From positions 49,337-113,336 of the forward strand of contig CAVSLS010000032.1 in assembly GCA_963728845.1 (NCBI GenBank): a stretch of 64,000 bases of DNA. The letters are read 5' to 3'. Position numbers and translations under genes: made by a program. Positions 46,411 through 54,505 of the stretch are shown here, in pieces; position 1 is the first letter of the stretch, and every line of letters begins with the position of its first letter. The DNA is from Bog-473 sp963728845 (GTDB lineage: Bacteria > Actinomycetota > Acidimicrobiia > Acidimicrobiales > RAAP-2). Under the pieces are notes generated by a model that made no database searches, was not told where the DNA came from, and saw nothing but the letters and a program-made list of their open reading frames with translations.

Positions 46411-47685
46411 GTGGCCGAGAGCATCACGATCACGGACAATCGCAATGGCGAGTCCATGGAGATCCCGCTCGTCAACGGCGGGGTCTCGGCCGAGGAGTGG
46501 GCCAAGCTCCTTCCCGGGGTCTGGTTCTTCGATCCCGGCTTCATGTCGACGGCGGCCTGCGAGAGCGCCATCACGTACCTCGACGGCGATGCGGGGATCC
46601 TGCGCTATCGGGGCTACCCCATTGAGCAGCTGGCCGAGAGCTCGACCTACCTGGAGGTGGCGTACCTCCTTCTCAATGGTGAGCTACCCAACGAAGAAGA
46701 GTTCACCGCCTGGCGTCACGACGTCACGTACCACACGTTCATCCACGAGAACGTCCGCAAGCGGTTCCTCGAGGGCTTTCACTACGACGCCCACCCCATG
46801 GGCATGCTCGTCTCGGCCGTGGCCGCCCTGTCGACCTTCTATCTCGACGCCAAGGACATCTTCGATCCGGAGTCCCGCAACAAGCAGATCATCCGTCTCA
46901 TCGCCAAGATGCCGACGCTGGCCGCCGCGGCACACCGCTTCAGCGTCGGCATGCCCTTCGTCTATCCCGACAATTCGCTCGATTTCGCGCCGAACTTCCT
47001 CTCCATGCTCTGGAAGGTCGCCGAACCGAGGTTCGAGGCCGATCCGGTACTGGCCCGGGCGCTCGACATCCTGTTCATACTGCACGCCGACCACGAACAG
47101 AATTGCTCGACCACCGCCATGCGCGTCGTCGGATCGTCGCACTCGGATCCCTACTCGGCCACGGCCGCCGCGGCCGCAGCGCTGTACGGGCCCCGGCACG
47201 GTGGCGCCAACGAGGCCGTCATCCGCATGCTCACCGACATCGGCAGCATCGAGAACGTGCCGGACTTCATCGCGACCGTCAAAGCCGGGACCGGTGGCCA
47301 GCGCCTCCAGGGCTTCGGGCACCGCGTGTACAAGAGCTACGACCCGCGGGCCAAGATCATCAAGCGCACCGCCGACGAGGTCTTCGGGGTGACCGGGAAG
47401 AACCCGCTGCTCGACATCGCGTTGAAGCTCGAGGAGATCGCGCTCAACGACGAGTACTTCACGTCCCGGCGTCTGTACCCGAACGTCGACTTCTACTCGG
47501 GGCTCATCTACCAGGCGATGGGTTTCCCGCTCGAGATGTTCCCGGTCCTCTTCGCCATCCCACGTACCAGCGGCTGGCTGGCGCACTGGCAGGAGATGCT
47601 CGACCAGGACTCGAAGATCGCCCGCCCGCGCCAGCTCTACATCGGTCCCGAGGAGCGGAACTACACCCCGATGGACGCGCGCTAG
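46411..47685 (+). CDS. gltA: Citrate synthase
   Basis: A 424-residue citrate synthase from a GTG at 46411 (upstream CTGGAGGG). Catalytic and CoA regions are present: HADHEQNCSTTAMR with its His, GPRHGGANEAVIRML, QGFGHRVYKSYDPRAKIIK, and RPRQLYIGP at the C-terminus. The N-terminal beta domain (DGDAGILRYRGYPIEQLAES) marks it as the hexameric or type II Gram-positive-like form. It catalyses acetyl-CoA plus oxaloacetate to citrate, the first TCA step. Its stop overlaps the stop of the convergent tesB gene. Confidence 0.96.
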   Translation: MAESITITDNRNGESMEIPLVNGGVSAEEWAKLLPGVWFFDPGFMSTAACESAITYLDGDAGILRYRGYPIEQLAESSTYLEVAYLLLNGELPNEEEFTAWRHDVTYHTFIHENVRKRFLEGFHYDAHPMGMLVSAVAALSTFYLDAKDIFDPESRNKQIIRLIAKMPTLAAAAHRFSVGMPFVYPDNSLDFAPNFLSMLWKVAEPRFEADPVLARALDILFILHADHEQNCSTTAMRVVGSSHSDPYSATAAAAAALYGPRHGGANEAVIRMLTDIGSIENVPDFIATVKAGTGGQRLQGFGHRVYKSYDPRAKIIKRTADEVFGVTGKNPLLDIALKLEEIALNDEYFTSRRLYPNVDFYSGLIYQAMGFPLEMFPVLFAIPRTSGWLAHWQEMLDQDSKIARPRQLYIGPEERNYTPMDAR

Positions 47686-48548
47686 CGGCGCGGGGCAGCC
47701 CTCTTGTCCAAGAGGCGCGTCAGACCCTCCTGGGCCAGCGACACGCACAACCTCCCCTGACGGTCGAACAGGAAACCCCGGGCCAGGCCGCGGCCATGGG
47801 TCGCCACCGGCGAGTCCATGTCGTAGAGCAGCCACTCGTCGGCACGGAAGGGTTGGTGGAACCACATGCAGTGGTCCAGGCTCGCGCTCATGAAGTCGTC
47901 GTCGCCCCAGCGGACGTCGTGCGGGGCCAGGATGGTGTCGATGAGGGACATGTCGGACGCGTAGGTGGCCACGCACGCATGCAGTAACGGGTCGTCGGGT
48001 AGCTCGCCGTCCGCCCGGATCCACACTCGCTGGCAGGGCTCGCCCGTGCCGCTGGGGTGCCAAGGGAGGTCGCCGATGTGGCGCTGGTCGATCGGGTGGG
48101 GCCGGTCGAACCACTCGGCCAGCTCCTCCTTCCAAGGCTCGAGGCGCTGGTAGAGGGGCGGCAGCGACTCGGGCTCGGGCACGTCGGGCCTGGGGAACTG
48201 GTGCTCCAGGCCCTTCTCGAGATCGTGGAACGAGGCCTCGAGGTTGAAGATGGCCCGACCGTGCTGAATGGCCACGACCCGCCGAGTCGTGAAGGACCGC
48301 CCGTCGCGGATGCGGTCCACCTCGTAGAGAATGGGAACGCTGGGGTCGCCCGGCCGCAGGAAGTACGAGTGCAGCGAATGCACGCGCCCGTGCTCGACCG
48401 TCCGTCCGGCCGCCATGAGCGCCTGTCCCGCTACCTGCCCTCCGAACACGCGCTGACGCTCCTCGTTGGGCTGGGTACCCCGGAAGATGTTGACCTCAAT
48501 GGGTTCGAGATCAAGCAGTTCGACGAGGAATTCCAAGGACGCGCTCAT
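47682..48548 (-). CDS. tesB: Acyl-CoA thioesterase II (TesB)
   Basis: A 288-residue double hot-dog thioesterase. MSASLEFLVELLDLEPIE opens it. RVFGGQVAGQALMAAGRTV contains the conserved Gly-rich segment, then HSLHSYFLRPGDPSVPILYE and FTTRRVVAIQHGRAIFNLEA. The second hot-dog contains SLDHCMWFHQPFRADEWLLY with the conserved Asp-His pair, and ends RGFLFDRQGRLCVSLAQEGL. TesB hydrolyses medium to long acyl-CoA esters. It is convergent with gltA. Confidence 0.94.
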   Translation of the reverse strand: MSASLEFLVELLDLEPIEVNIFRGTQPNEERQRVFGGQVAGQALMAAGRTVEHGRVHSLHSYFLRPGDPSVPILYEVDRIRDGRSFTTRRVVAIQHGRAIFNLEASFHDLEKGLEHQFPRPDVPEPESLPPLYQRLEPWKEELAEWFDRPHPIDQRHIGDLPWHPSGTGEPCQRVWIRADGELPDDPLLHACVATYASDMSLIDTILAPHDVRWGDDDFMSASLDHCMWFHQPFRADEWLLYDMDSPVATHGRGLARGFLFDRQGRLCVSLAQEGLTRLLDKRAAPRR

Positions 48549-48621
48549 CCGCCCATGTTCGCAGCCCGCCGGATCGCCCGTCGCCGAGCACACCGCCACG
48601 TCCACAACTACCCTGCGCAGC

Positions 48622-49851
48622 GTGACACCCGCGTCGCAGTCCGAACAGAACGAACTCGTCTTCCCGGAGGGCTTCACCTGGGGCGTCGCCACGGCGGCCC
48701 ACCAGATCGAAGGCGGCAACGTGAACAACGACTGGTGGGCCTGGGAGCACGACCCCACGTCGGGCACCATCGAGCCGAGTGGCGACGCGTGTGACTCGTT
48801 CCACCGCTGGCGTGAGGACGTACAGCTCGTCGCCGACATGGGCCTCACCGCGTACCGCTTCTCTCTCGAGTGGAGCCGCATCGAGCCCGCCGAGGGTGAG
48901 TTTTCGACGGCGGCGCTGGAGCACTACCGGCGGATATGCGCGGCCTGTCACGGCCACGGGATCATTCCCGTCGTCACCTTCCACCACTTCACGATGCCGC
49001 TGTGGCTGGCGCGGCGCGGCGGCTGGGAGGCACCCGACGCCCCCGAACGCTTCGCTCGCTTCGTGGCCCGGGCGACGGCGCATCTCGGGGACCTCATCGG
49101 CTGGGCCTGCACCATCAACGAGCCCAATGTCGTGGGGGTCATGGGCTATTTCCAGGGTCAGTACCCGCCCGGGGTCAAGGAGGACTTTGCCCGCTATGGC
49201 GCGGTGAACGAGGCGATGGTGCGCGCACACCGCCTGGCCGTCGACGCCTTGCGCGACGGCCCCGGCGACTTCCCAGTGGGCCTCACGCTCTCCATGGCCG
49301 AGATCACCGCAGAGGAGGGCGGAGAGGCCCTGCGCGACGCTGCCGAGGAGATGCTCGAGAACGTCTTCCTCCGGGCGACTGCGGGCGACGACTTCGTCGG
49401 GGTGCAGTGCTACACGCGCATGCACTTCGGCCCTGACGGCCTGGCCCCGAACGACCCCGACGTGCCGCTCACCCAGATGGGTGACGAGCGCTGGCCCCAG
49501 GCGGTCGAGCACACGTTGCGCCGGGCCGCGGAGGTGAGCGGAAGGCCCGTGGTGGTGACCGAGAACGGGATCGCCACGGCCGACGACACCGAGCGCATCG
49601 CGTTCGTCTCGGACGCGCTGGCCAGCGCACACCGCTGCCTGGAGGAGGGCATCGACCTGCGGGGCTACTTCGTGTGGAGCTTGCTCGACAACTTCGAGTG
49701 GCACCTGGGCTACGGGCCCAAATTCGGGCTGGTCGCCGTCGCCCCGGGGACGTTCGAGCGTCGGCCCAAACCCAGTGCCCACTGGTTCGGTGACGTCGCC
49801 CGCCACAACCGGTTGCTCACAGCCGCCACCGAGGGGCCGACACGGGGGTGA
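48622..49851 (+). CDS. Beta-glucosidase, glycoside hydrolase family 1
   Basis: A 409-residue GH1 enzyme from a GTG at 48622. It has FPEGFTWGVATAAHQIEGG, the acid/base Glu in TINEPN (WACTINEPNVVGVMG), the nucleophile Glu in VTENG (VVVTENGIATADD), and the C-terminal GYFVWSLLDNFEWHLGYGPK segment. It retains beta-glycosidic bonds of glucose or related sugars; aglycone preference is not readable. It starts 74 bases from the divergent tesB gene. Length is typical for compact actinobacterial GH1 members. Confidence 0.93.
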   Translation: MTPASQSEQNELVFPEGFTWGVATAAHQIEGGNVNNDWWAWEHDPTSGTIEPSGDACDSFHRWREDVQLVADMGLTAYRFSLEWSRIEPAEGEFSTAALEHYRRICAACHGHGIIPVVTFHHFTMPLWLARRGGWEAPDAPERFARFVARATAHLGDLIGWACTINEPNVVGVMGYFQGQYPPGVKEDFARYGAVNEAMVRAHRLAVDALRDGPGDFPVGLTLSMAEITAEEGGEALRDAAEEMLENVFLRATAGDDFVGVQCYTRMHFGPDGLAPNDPDVPLTQMGDERWPQAVEHTLRRAAEVSGRPVVVTENGIATADDTERIAFVSDALASAHRCLEEGIDLRGYFVWSLLDNFEWHLGYGPKFGLVAVAPGTFERRPKPSAHWFGDVARHNRLLTAATEGPTRG

Positions 49852-49909
49852 GCCGGAGGTGACACTGCGCCTGGCCGACCTGGGGCGGAATTGACGACCA
49901 CGCTAGGGT

Positions 49910-50437
49910 GTGGCGGTGGTGTCCCGGATCGAGGCGCTGTACGACTGGTTGCACACGCACGAGGGGCGGAAGATCTTTCGCTACAGCATGGTCTCGGTCA
50001 TTTCGAGCTCGGTGTCGCTGTTCGTCATCTTCATCGTCTACGGCGTCCTTCGCCTCTGGAGCGAGGTGCCGAGCACGGTGTTCGGCAACGTCGTGGCGAC
50101 GTTCCCCTCGTACTGGCTCAACCGCAAATGGGCCTGGGGCAAGCACGGACGGTCCCACTTCCTCAAGGAAGTGGTCCCGTTCTGGACCATGGCGGCGATG
50201 GGCATCGCCTTCGCCATCGTCGGTGCGTCCCTGGCCAAGCACATCGGCAAGGCGCTCGACCTGGACCACGCGGAGCAGACGCTGCTCGTGCTGTTGGCCA
50301 ACGTCGCGTCGTTCGGTATTTTCTGGATTGCGAAGCTGCTCGTGTTCAACCGGCTGTTCCGGATTGAGCTCGAAGAGTTCGACGAGCACCTGGCCCACGA
50401 AGAAGAGGAGCGGTCAGCGCACACGTCTCCCGACTGA
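49910..50437 (+). CDS. GtrA-family membrane protein
   Basis: A 175-residue protein with four hydrophobic helices (VISSSVSLFVIFIVYGVL, PSTVFGNVVATFPSYWLN, FWTMAAMGIAFAIVGASL, LLVLLANVASFGIFWIAKLL) and the GtrA N-WxW-like segment (YWLNRKWAWG). GtrA proteins are thought to flip polyprenyl-linked sugars during polysaccharide modification; the substrate here is unknown. The C-terminal tail is acidic. It is convergent with yajQ, with three short repeats between the genes. Confidence 0.85.
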   Translation: MAVVSRIEALYDWLHTHEGRKIFRYSMVSVISSSVSLFVIFIVYGVLRLWSEVPSTVFGNVVATFPSYWLNRKWAWGKHGRSHFLKEVVPFWTMAAMGIAFAIVGASLAKHIGKALDLDHAEQTLLVLLANVASFGIFWIAKLLVFNRLFRIELEEFDEHLAHEEEERSAHTSPD

Positions 50438-50447
50438 CCGGCCGGGG

Positions 50448-50498
50448 CCGATCAGTCCCTGAAGCCGATGAGTCCCTGAAGCCGATCAGTCCCTGAAA
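50448..50498. repeat. Three-copy 17-bp tandem repeat at the 3' end of yajQ
   Basis: Three adjacent 17-bp units, CCGATCAGTCCCTGAAG, CCGATGAGTCCCTGAAG and CCGATCAGTCCCTGAAA, at 50448-50464, 50465-50481 and 50482-50498. The last unit overlaps the yajQ 3' end and its stop codon; the other two extend into the gap to the convergent GtrA gene. The units differ by single bases only. This looks like a recent tandem duplication of the gene end and does not form a terminator hairpin. Confidence 0.85.
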
Positions 50499-50974
50499 TT
50501 GTTGAATTGCAAAGGGATCCCGAAATCCTCGGCCCTGCACTTGGCGATGACTTCTTGGAGGTCGTCGCGCTTCTTCCCGCTGACCCGGAGCTGGTCACCC
50601 TGGGTCTGCGACGACACCCCTTTGAGGCCGAGGTCCTTGATGAACTTGTTCAAGCGCTTGGCATGATCAGCGGAGATGCCGGCCCGGATGGCGACCTTCT
50701 GGCGCGCCGTGCCCTTCTGGGCCTCCTCGAGCCTGCCGTCCTCGAACGCCTTCAAGGAGACCTGGCGCTTGACCAATTTCTCGTCCAACACCTGGTGCAG
50801 CGCGCGCAACCGGTCCTCCGTGGAGGACCGGAGCACGAGCTCGTTGTCTCCGAGCTCAATGGCGGAGTCCGTGTTCTTGAAGTCGAAACGGGTGACGGCC
50901 TCCCGGTTGGCCTGGTCGACCGCGTTGCGCACCTCTTGCATGTCGACTTCCGAGACGATGTCAAAAGTGGGCAT
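50486..50974 (-). CDS. yajQ: YajQ-family nucleotide-binding protein
   Basis: A 162-residue YajQ/UPF0234 protein, complete in length. It starts MPTFDIVSEVDMQEVRNAVD and contains NREAVTRFDFKNTDSAIELG and ITAKIA-type RAGISADHAKRLNKFIKDLG. It ends with the family signature DDLQEVIAKCRAEDFGIPLQ then FNNFRD. Family members bind RNA or cyclic di-GMP; a specific role is not readable here. Confidence 0.96.
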   Translation of the reverse strand: MPTFDIVSEVDMQEVRNAVDQANREAVTRFDFKNTDSAIELGDNELVLRSSTEDRLRALHQVLDEKLVKRQVSLKAFEDGRLEEAQKGTARQKVAIRAGISADHAKRLNKFIKDLGLKGVSSQTQGDQLRVSGKKRDDLQEVIAKCRAEDFGIPLQFNNFRD

Positions 50975-51039
50975 GGCCCCAGCGTACCGGTGTCACCCCG
51001 CGGTCCGGGGTGGTCGGGCGCGGTAATCTCGCCCGCTAC

Positions 51040-51122
51040 GGGTCGGTGTCCGAGTGGCCAAAGGAAGCAGGCTGTAAACCTGCCGGTTAACACCTACGGA
51101 GGTTCAAATCCTTCCCGGCCCA
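51040..51122 (+). tRNA. tRNA-Tyr (GUA)
   Basis: An 83-nt class II tRNA. Acceptor GGGTCGG pairs with CCGGCCC (one G-U pair), the anticodon stem GCAGG/CCTGC encloses CTGTAAA, giving GTA, and the T arm is GGAGGTTCAAATCCTTCC. A long variable arm is present. The discriminator is A and CCA is not encoded. A TAATCT at 51024-51029, 11 bases upstream, could be a -10 element. Confidence 0.95.
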
Positions 51123-51294
51123 CGTACGGTGTGTTGCACGGTGGTTGGGGTCCTTTGACCCTTGCCACTGACCAACCCGCCGTTACAATGTTGTTTCAGA
51201 TCGGTTGCGGGCCCATGCTCCCAGGGTCCTCCCACCTCCGGGTCGTAGCCGGACACGACAAGCGAGACTGACAATCCCCGTGGACGAAAGCACG

Positions 51295-52932
51295 ATGTCT
51301 CCTGCAGCACCGGTACTGGACCGGGTTGGCACGCGCCTGCGTCGCGTCTCCATGCGAACCGACGCGGCGCGGCTCCGGCTCACCGGCGGCCTTGCGCTGA
51401 CCGAGCGGGTCGAGGCGGAGTCGGGCGAACCAGGCGACTGGTCCTTCCTGCGCCGGCCAGCGCTGTTGGGCTTCATCGCCGTCCTGTCCATCTGCCTCGG
51501 CGCGTCGCTGCCGAGCTCGCCTTTCAAGCTCGAGATGGGGGGGACCTGGTTCTTCGGCGAGGCCACCTGGCCGACGACCTCGTTGATGCTTCCCGGTGTC
51601 GTGGCCGTCTACGGCGGCATGGTCCTCTTCGTCCGCGTGTGGTTCGGCTTGTACCAGACGCTGCGTGCTCGTCCCGGCGTCCCGATCCGCCAACTGGCGT
51701 ACATGCTCGCCCTGTGGCTGGCGCCGCTCCTGGTCGTGGCCCCCCTCTTCAGCAAGGACGTGTTCTCCTACGCGGCCCAGGGCGAGATGATGAGCCACCA
51801 CATCAACCCGTACCACTACGGGCCGGGAACGCTCGGCTCGGGCCCCTACACGACGGGGGTCGATCCCCTCTGGATCAACACCGCCGCTCCCTACGGGCCG
51901 CTCTTCCTCATGCTCGCCGGCTGGTCGGCCTCGTTGAGCCTCCATCACGCGCTGGTCACCATCCTGCTGCTGCGGCTCCAGTCAGTCGTCGGCCTTGCGC
52001 TGATCGCCTACTGCATCCCCAAGCTCGCCCGCTCGTTCGGCCGCGACCCGGGCCCCGCGTTCGTGCTCGCCGTCCTCAACCCGTTGACCCTGCTGGCCCT
52101 GGTGGGCGGCGCCCACAATGACGCCATCATGGTGGGCCTCCTCCTGGCCGGCGTGACGGCGGCGCGCTCCCGCCACCCGGCGTGGGGCGTCGTGCTGTGC
52201 GCCCTGGCCGCCTCCATCAAGGTGCCCGCGGCCATGGGCATCGTCTACGTGGCGTGGGACTGGGCTGGTCCATCGGCGGGCTGGCGTCGGGTCACCCGCG
52301 CGGTCCTCCGGTCGGGCCTCATCACGGTCGCGGTGATGGGAGTTCTCTCGCTGGTGTCCGGCCTCGGCTGGGGCTGGATCGCCAACCTGGGCACGCCGGG
52401 CACCGTGCGCTCCTGGATGGCCCCCGCCACCGGCGTGGGCCTACTGATCAGCGGATCGGCCCATGTCGTCGGCATCGGCGTCGGCCTCGGAGGGGTGCTC
52501 ACGTTCACGCGGGCCGTCGGCCTGATCGCCGCCGCCGCGGTCGCCTTCTATTGCCTGCGCCACCGCGAGCGCCTCGGCGTGCTCGGCGCCCTCGGCATCA
52601 CGATGATGACCTTCGTCCTGCTCGGGCCCGTGGTCCAGCCCTGGTACCTCACCTGGGGAATCATCATCATGGCGCCGGTCGTGACGGGCCGGATGCTCTA
52701 CGCCGTGCTCGGGCTCTCGGCGACCGTGCCCTTCATCGGGCTGACGGGCGGGACCGATCTGCTGAACCAGCTGGTGCAGACGGACCCGCTGAGCATGGTG
52801 CTCGCCGTCATGGTCCTGTGGGCGGTGGCGATCTTCCCGCTCGGCAACTGGACGACCTCGTGGCGGATCGACCGGTCGCGACTGCCGGCGCTCCCGGCCC
52901 ACCACGGCCAGAGCGCCGCACTCGAATCCTGA
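51295..52932 (+). CDS. MptB-like polyprenol-phosphomannose alpha-1,6-mannosyltransferase
   Basis: About 545 residues from ATG 51295; an in-frame GTG at 51280 is the alternative, and no strong ribosome site is seen for either. After an N-terminal cytosolic region of about 60 residues there are a dozen hydrophobic helices. The loop FSKDVFSYAAQGEMMSHHIN with SYAAQ and the HNDAIM motif (GGAHNDAIMVGLLLAG) match the GT-C MptA/MptB group, which extends the alpha-1,6-mannan backbone of lipomannan on the outer membrane face. KVPAAMG and a VVQPWYLTWG motif are also present. Substrate assignment is by family. Confidence 0.85.
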   Translation: MSPAAPVLDRVGTRLRRVSMRTDAARLRLTGGLALTERVEAESGEPGDWSFLRRPALLGFIAVLSICLGASLPSSPFKLEMGGTWFFGEATWPTTSLMLPGVVAVYGGMVLFVRVWFGLYQTLRARPGVPIRQLAYMLALWLAPLLVVAPLFSKDVFSYAAQGEMMSHHINPYHYGPGTLGSGPYTTGVDPLWINTAAPYGPLFLMLAGWSASLSLHHALVTILLLRLQSVVGLALIAYCIPKLARSFGRDPGPAFVLAVLNPLTLLALVGGAHNDAIMVGLLLAGVTAARSRHPAWGVVLCALAASIKVPAAMGIVYVAWDWAGPSAGWRRVTRAVLRSGLITVAVMGVLSLVSGLGWGWIANLGTPGTVRSWMAPATGVGLLISGSAHVVGIGVGLGGVLTFTRAVGLIAAAAVAFYCLRHRERLGVLGALGITMMTFVLLGPVVQPWYLTWGIIIMAPVVTGRMLYAVLGLSATVPFIGLTGGTDLLNQLVQTDPLSMVLAVMVLWAVAIFPLGNWTTSWRIDRSRLPALPAHHGQSAALES

Positions 52933-52972
52933 TCAGCGCCGGCCGAGTCCACCCGTCGCCCTGGGCCCGGCG

Positions 52973-53497
52973 CTACAGCAGTCGCTGGAGCTCGACGACG
53001 TCGAGCCACTGGCGGTGCTTGCGCCCGACCTCCCGCTCCACGCCGACCAGCTCGAAGCCCGCCGCCTCGTGCAGCCCGATGGAGGTCTCGTTGTGCCCCG
53101 CGATCCGGGCGATGACGGAGTGGAAACCGTGGGCTGACGCCAGGACCAGGAGCTCCGCCAGCAGAGCCTTCCCCACCCCCCGGCCACGCTGGGCGCGGTC
53201 GACGTAGAGGGAATTCTCGGCGGTCGCCGAATACCCCGAGCGCTCCCGGAACGCCGAGAGCGAGCCGAAGCCGAGGATGATCTCGCCGTTGGCCCCGACG
53301 AGGCCCGCCACGCCCGAATCGTGGGACTCGGTGGCGACCACCGCCGGGTGGACCCCGCTGTGCTGCAGGATCCAGGCCTCCTGCTCGCCCTTGGTGCGGG
53401 GTGCCATGTCGAAGGTGTTGGTCGACTCGAGGACTTCGACGTTGTAGATGCTGCGGATCGCCTCGGCGTCGGCCACCTCGGCCAGTCGGATCCGCAT
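52973..53497 (-). CDS. GNAT-family N-acetyltransferase (phosphinothricin-type)
   Basis: A 174-residue GNAT. It starts MRIRLAEVADAEAIRSIYN and has a region reminiscent of phosphinothricin or methionine-sulfone acetyltransferases (NTFDMAPRT), with the acetyl-CoA loop RAQRGRGVGKALL and the C-terminal AGFELVGVEREVGRK. It acetylates a small amine, probably an amino-acid analogue. A role in resistance to glufosinate-like compounds is a family inference only. Confidence 0.85.
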   Translation of the reverse strand: MRIRLAEVADAEAIRSIYNVEVLESTNTFDMAPRTKGEQEAWILQHSGVHPAVVATESHDSGVAGLVGANGEIILGFGSLSAFRERSGYSATAENSLYVDRAQRGRGVGKALLAELLVLASAHGFHSVIARIAGHNETSIGLHEAAGFELVGVEREVGRKHRQWLDVVELQRLL

Positions 53498-53562
53498 CGG
53501 CCGATGGTACTGTTGACGTGCCGAAACCGGGGGAGCGGCGACAGCCGTAGCCGTGCCCTGGC

Positions 53563-53568
53563 TATCAT
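53563..53568 (+). promoter_or_regulatory. Putative -10 element of the tRNA-Thr transcript
   Basis: TATCAT lies 28 bases before the tRNA-Thr 5' end, a suitable distance for a sigma-70-type -10 box. The upstream partner is weak (GACAGC at the 17-base spacing). A TTGACG further up, at 53512, is too far away to pair with it. The assignment is by position. Confidence 0.35.
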
Positions 53569-53595
53569 TGACTGCTCGCGGAAGGTAGCCGCGGC

Positions 53596-53668
53596 GCCCC
53601 CTTAGCTCAGTCGGCAGAGCACAGCCATGGTAAGGCTGGTGTCGTCGGTTCGATTCCGACAGGGGGCT
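53596..53668 (+). tRNA. tRNA-Thr (GGU)
   Basis: A 73-nt tRNA. Acceptor GCCCCCT pairs with AGGGGGC, the anticodon stem CAGCC/GGCTG encloses ATGGTAA, giving anticodon GGT, and the T arm is GTCGGTTCGATTCCGAC. The discriminator is T and CCA is not encoded. It is the first tRNA of the cluster before rpmG. Confidence 0.95.
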
Positions 53669-53675
53669 CGCCCAT

Positions 53676-53752
53676 GGCGGCGTAGCTCAGTTGGTCAGAG
53701 CACACGGCTCATAATCGTGTTGTCGCGGGTTCGAGTCCCGCCGCCGCTACCA
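53676..53752 (+). tRNA. tRNA-Met (CAU)
   Basis: A 77-nt tRNA including CCA. Acceptor GGCGGCG pairs with CGCCGCT, closing with a G-U pair; this is the elongator type rather than the unpaired initiator type. The anticodon stem CACGG/TCGTG encloses CTCATAA, giving CAT, and the T arm is GCGGGTTCGAGTCCCGC. It is the only tRNA in the window with an encoded CCA. Confidence 0.93.
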
Positions 53753-53795
53753 CGCCCGGGCCGGTTGTCCCGGGCCGCGACCAGGAAGGATTGAC

Positions 53796-53960
53796 ATGGC
53801 CAAGAACGAGAAGAGGGTCCAGGTCACGCTGGCCTGCGAAGTCTGCAAGCGGCGCAACTACATCACGACCAAGAACAAGCTCAACGACCGCGAACGGATC
53901 GAGATGAAGAAGTACTGCCGCTGGGATCGCCAGCACACGCTGCACAAGGAGACCCGCTGA
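53796..53960 (+). CDS. rpmG: 50S ribosomal protein L33
   Basis: A 54-residue L33, MAKNEKRVQVTLACEVCKRR and so on, ending QHTLHKETR. It has a GGAAGG ribosome site. The first zinc pair CEVC is present and the third ligand is C in KKYCRW, but the usual fourth Cys position is replaced (CRWD in place of a CxxC). Complete zinc binding is therefore doubtful, though L33 works without zinc in many bacteria. It lies between tRNA-Met and tRNA-Trp, before secE. Confidence 0.93.
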   Translation: MAKNEKRVQVTLACEVCKRRNYITTKNKLNDRERIEMKKYCRWDRQHTLHKETR

Positions 53961-54054
53961 GCCACCCCCAGCCTGCCGGTGCTACTCTGGCAGGCCGATC
54001 CCCAGGTCAGGGGAAGGAACCACCTGCTTGAGGGCAACCGAAGGCACCCCACCG

Positions 54055-54127
54055 AGGGCAGTAGCTCAACTGGTAGAGCACCGGTCTCCAAAACCGGCGG
54101 TTGGGGGTTCGAGTCCCTCCTGCCCTG
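54055..54127 (+). tRNA. tRNA-Trp (CCA)
   Basis: A 73-nt tRNA. Acceptor AGGGCAG pairs with CTGCCCT, the anticodon stem CCGGT/ACCGG encloses CTCCAAA, giving CCA, and the T arm is TGGGGGTTCGAGTCCCTCC. The discriminator is G and the CCA end is not encoded. It lies between rpmG and secE, a common bacterial layout. Confidence 0.95.
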
Positions 54128-54181
54128 CCCCGGACGTATCCACCCGAGAACGATGTACGAGACGTATGTGAGGCGAAATCC

Positions 54182-54499
54182 GTGAACCGCGAGACCAAGC
54201 GCATGATGCAGCGCCAGGGGCAGATGGAGGCCGATGGGTCCCCCGCTACCAGGCGTGCGCCCGCGAGCACGAAGACGGCTCCGAGGACGCAGAAGGGACC
54301 CTCGGGCCGGAAGCGCACCACGCCGGTCCAGTTCGTCCGCGAGGTGCGTGACGAGATGCGCCAGGTCGCCTGGCCGTCACGTTCCGAGCTCATCAACTAC
54401 ACCTCGGTCGTGCTGACGACCCTGATCATCATGATCAGCTTGATCTTCGTGCTGAACCTCGCCTTCGGCAAGCTCATCACGGATCTCTTCACCAAGTAG
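54182..54499 (+). CDS. secE: Preprotein translocase subunit SecE
   Basis: A 105-residue SecE from a GTG at 54182. The first 55 residues are a polar, basic extension. The conserved amphipathic helix VQFVREVRDEMRQVAWPSRS then leads to one membrane helix (TTLIIMISLIFVLNLAFGKL). It is the single-spanning clamp of the SecYEG channel. It follows tRNA-Trp by 54 bases and is six bases before nusG, so it is probably part of that transcript. Confidence 0.95.
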   Translation: MNRETKRMMQRQGQMEADGSPATRRAPASTKTAPRTQKGPSGRKRTTPVQFVREVRDEMRQVAWPSRSELINYTSVVLTTLIIMISLIFVLNLAFGKLITDLFTK

Positions 54500-54505
54500 G
54501 CATCC

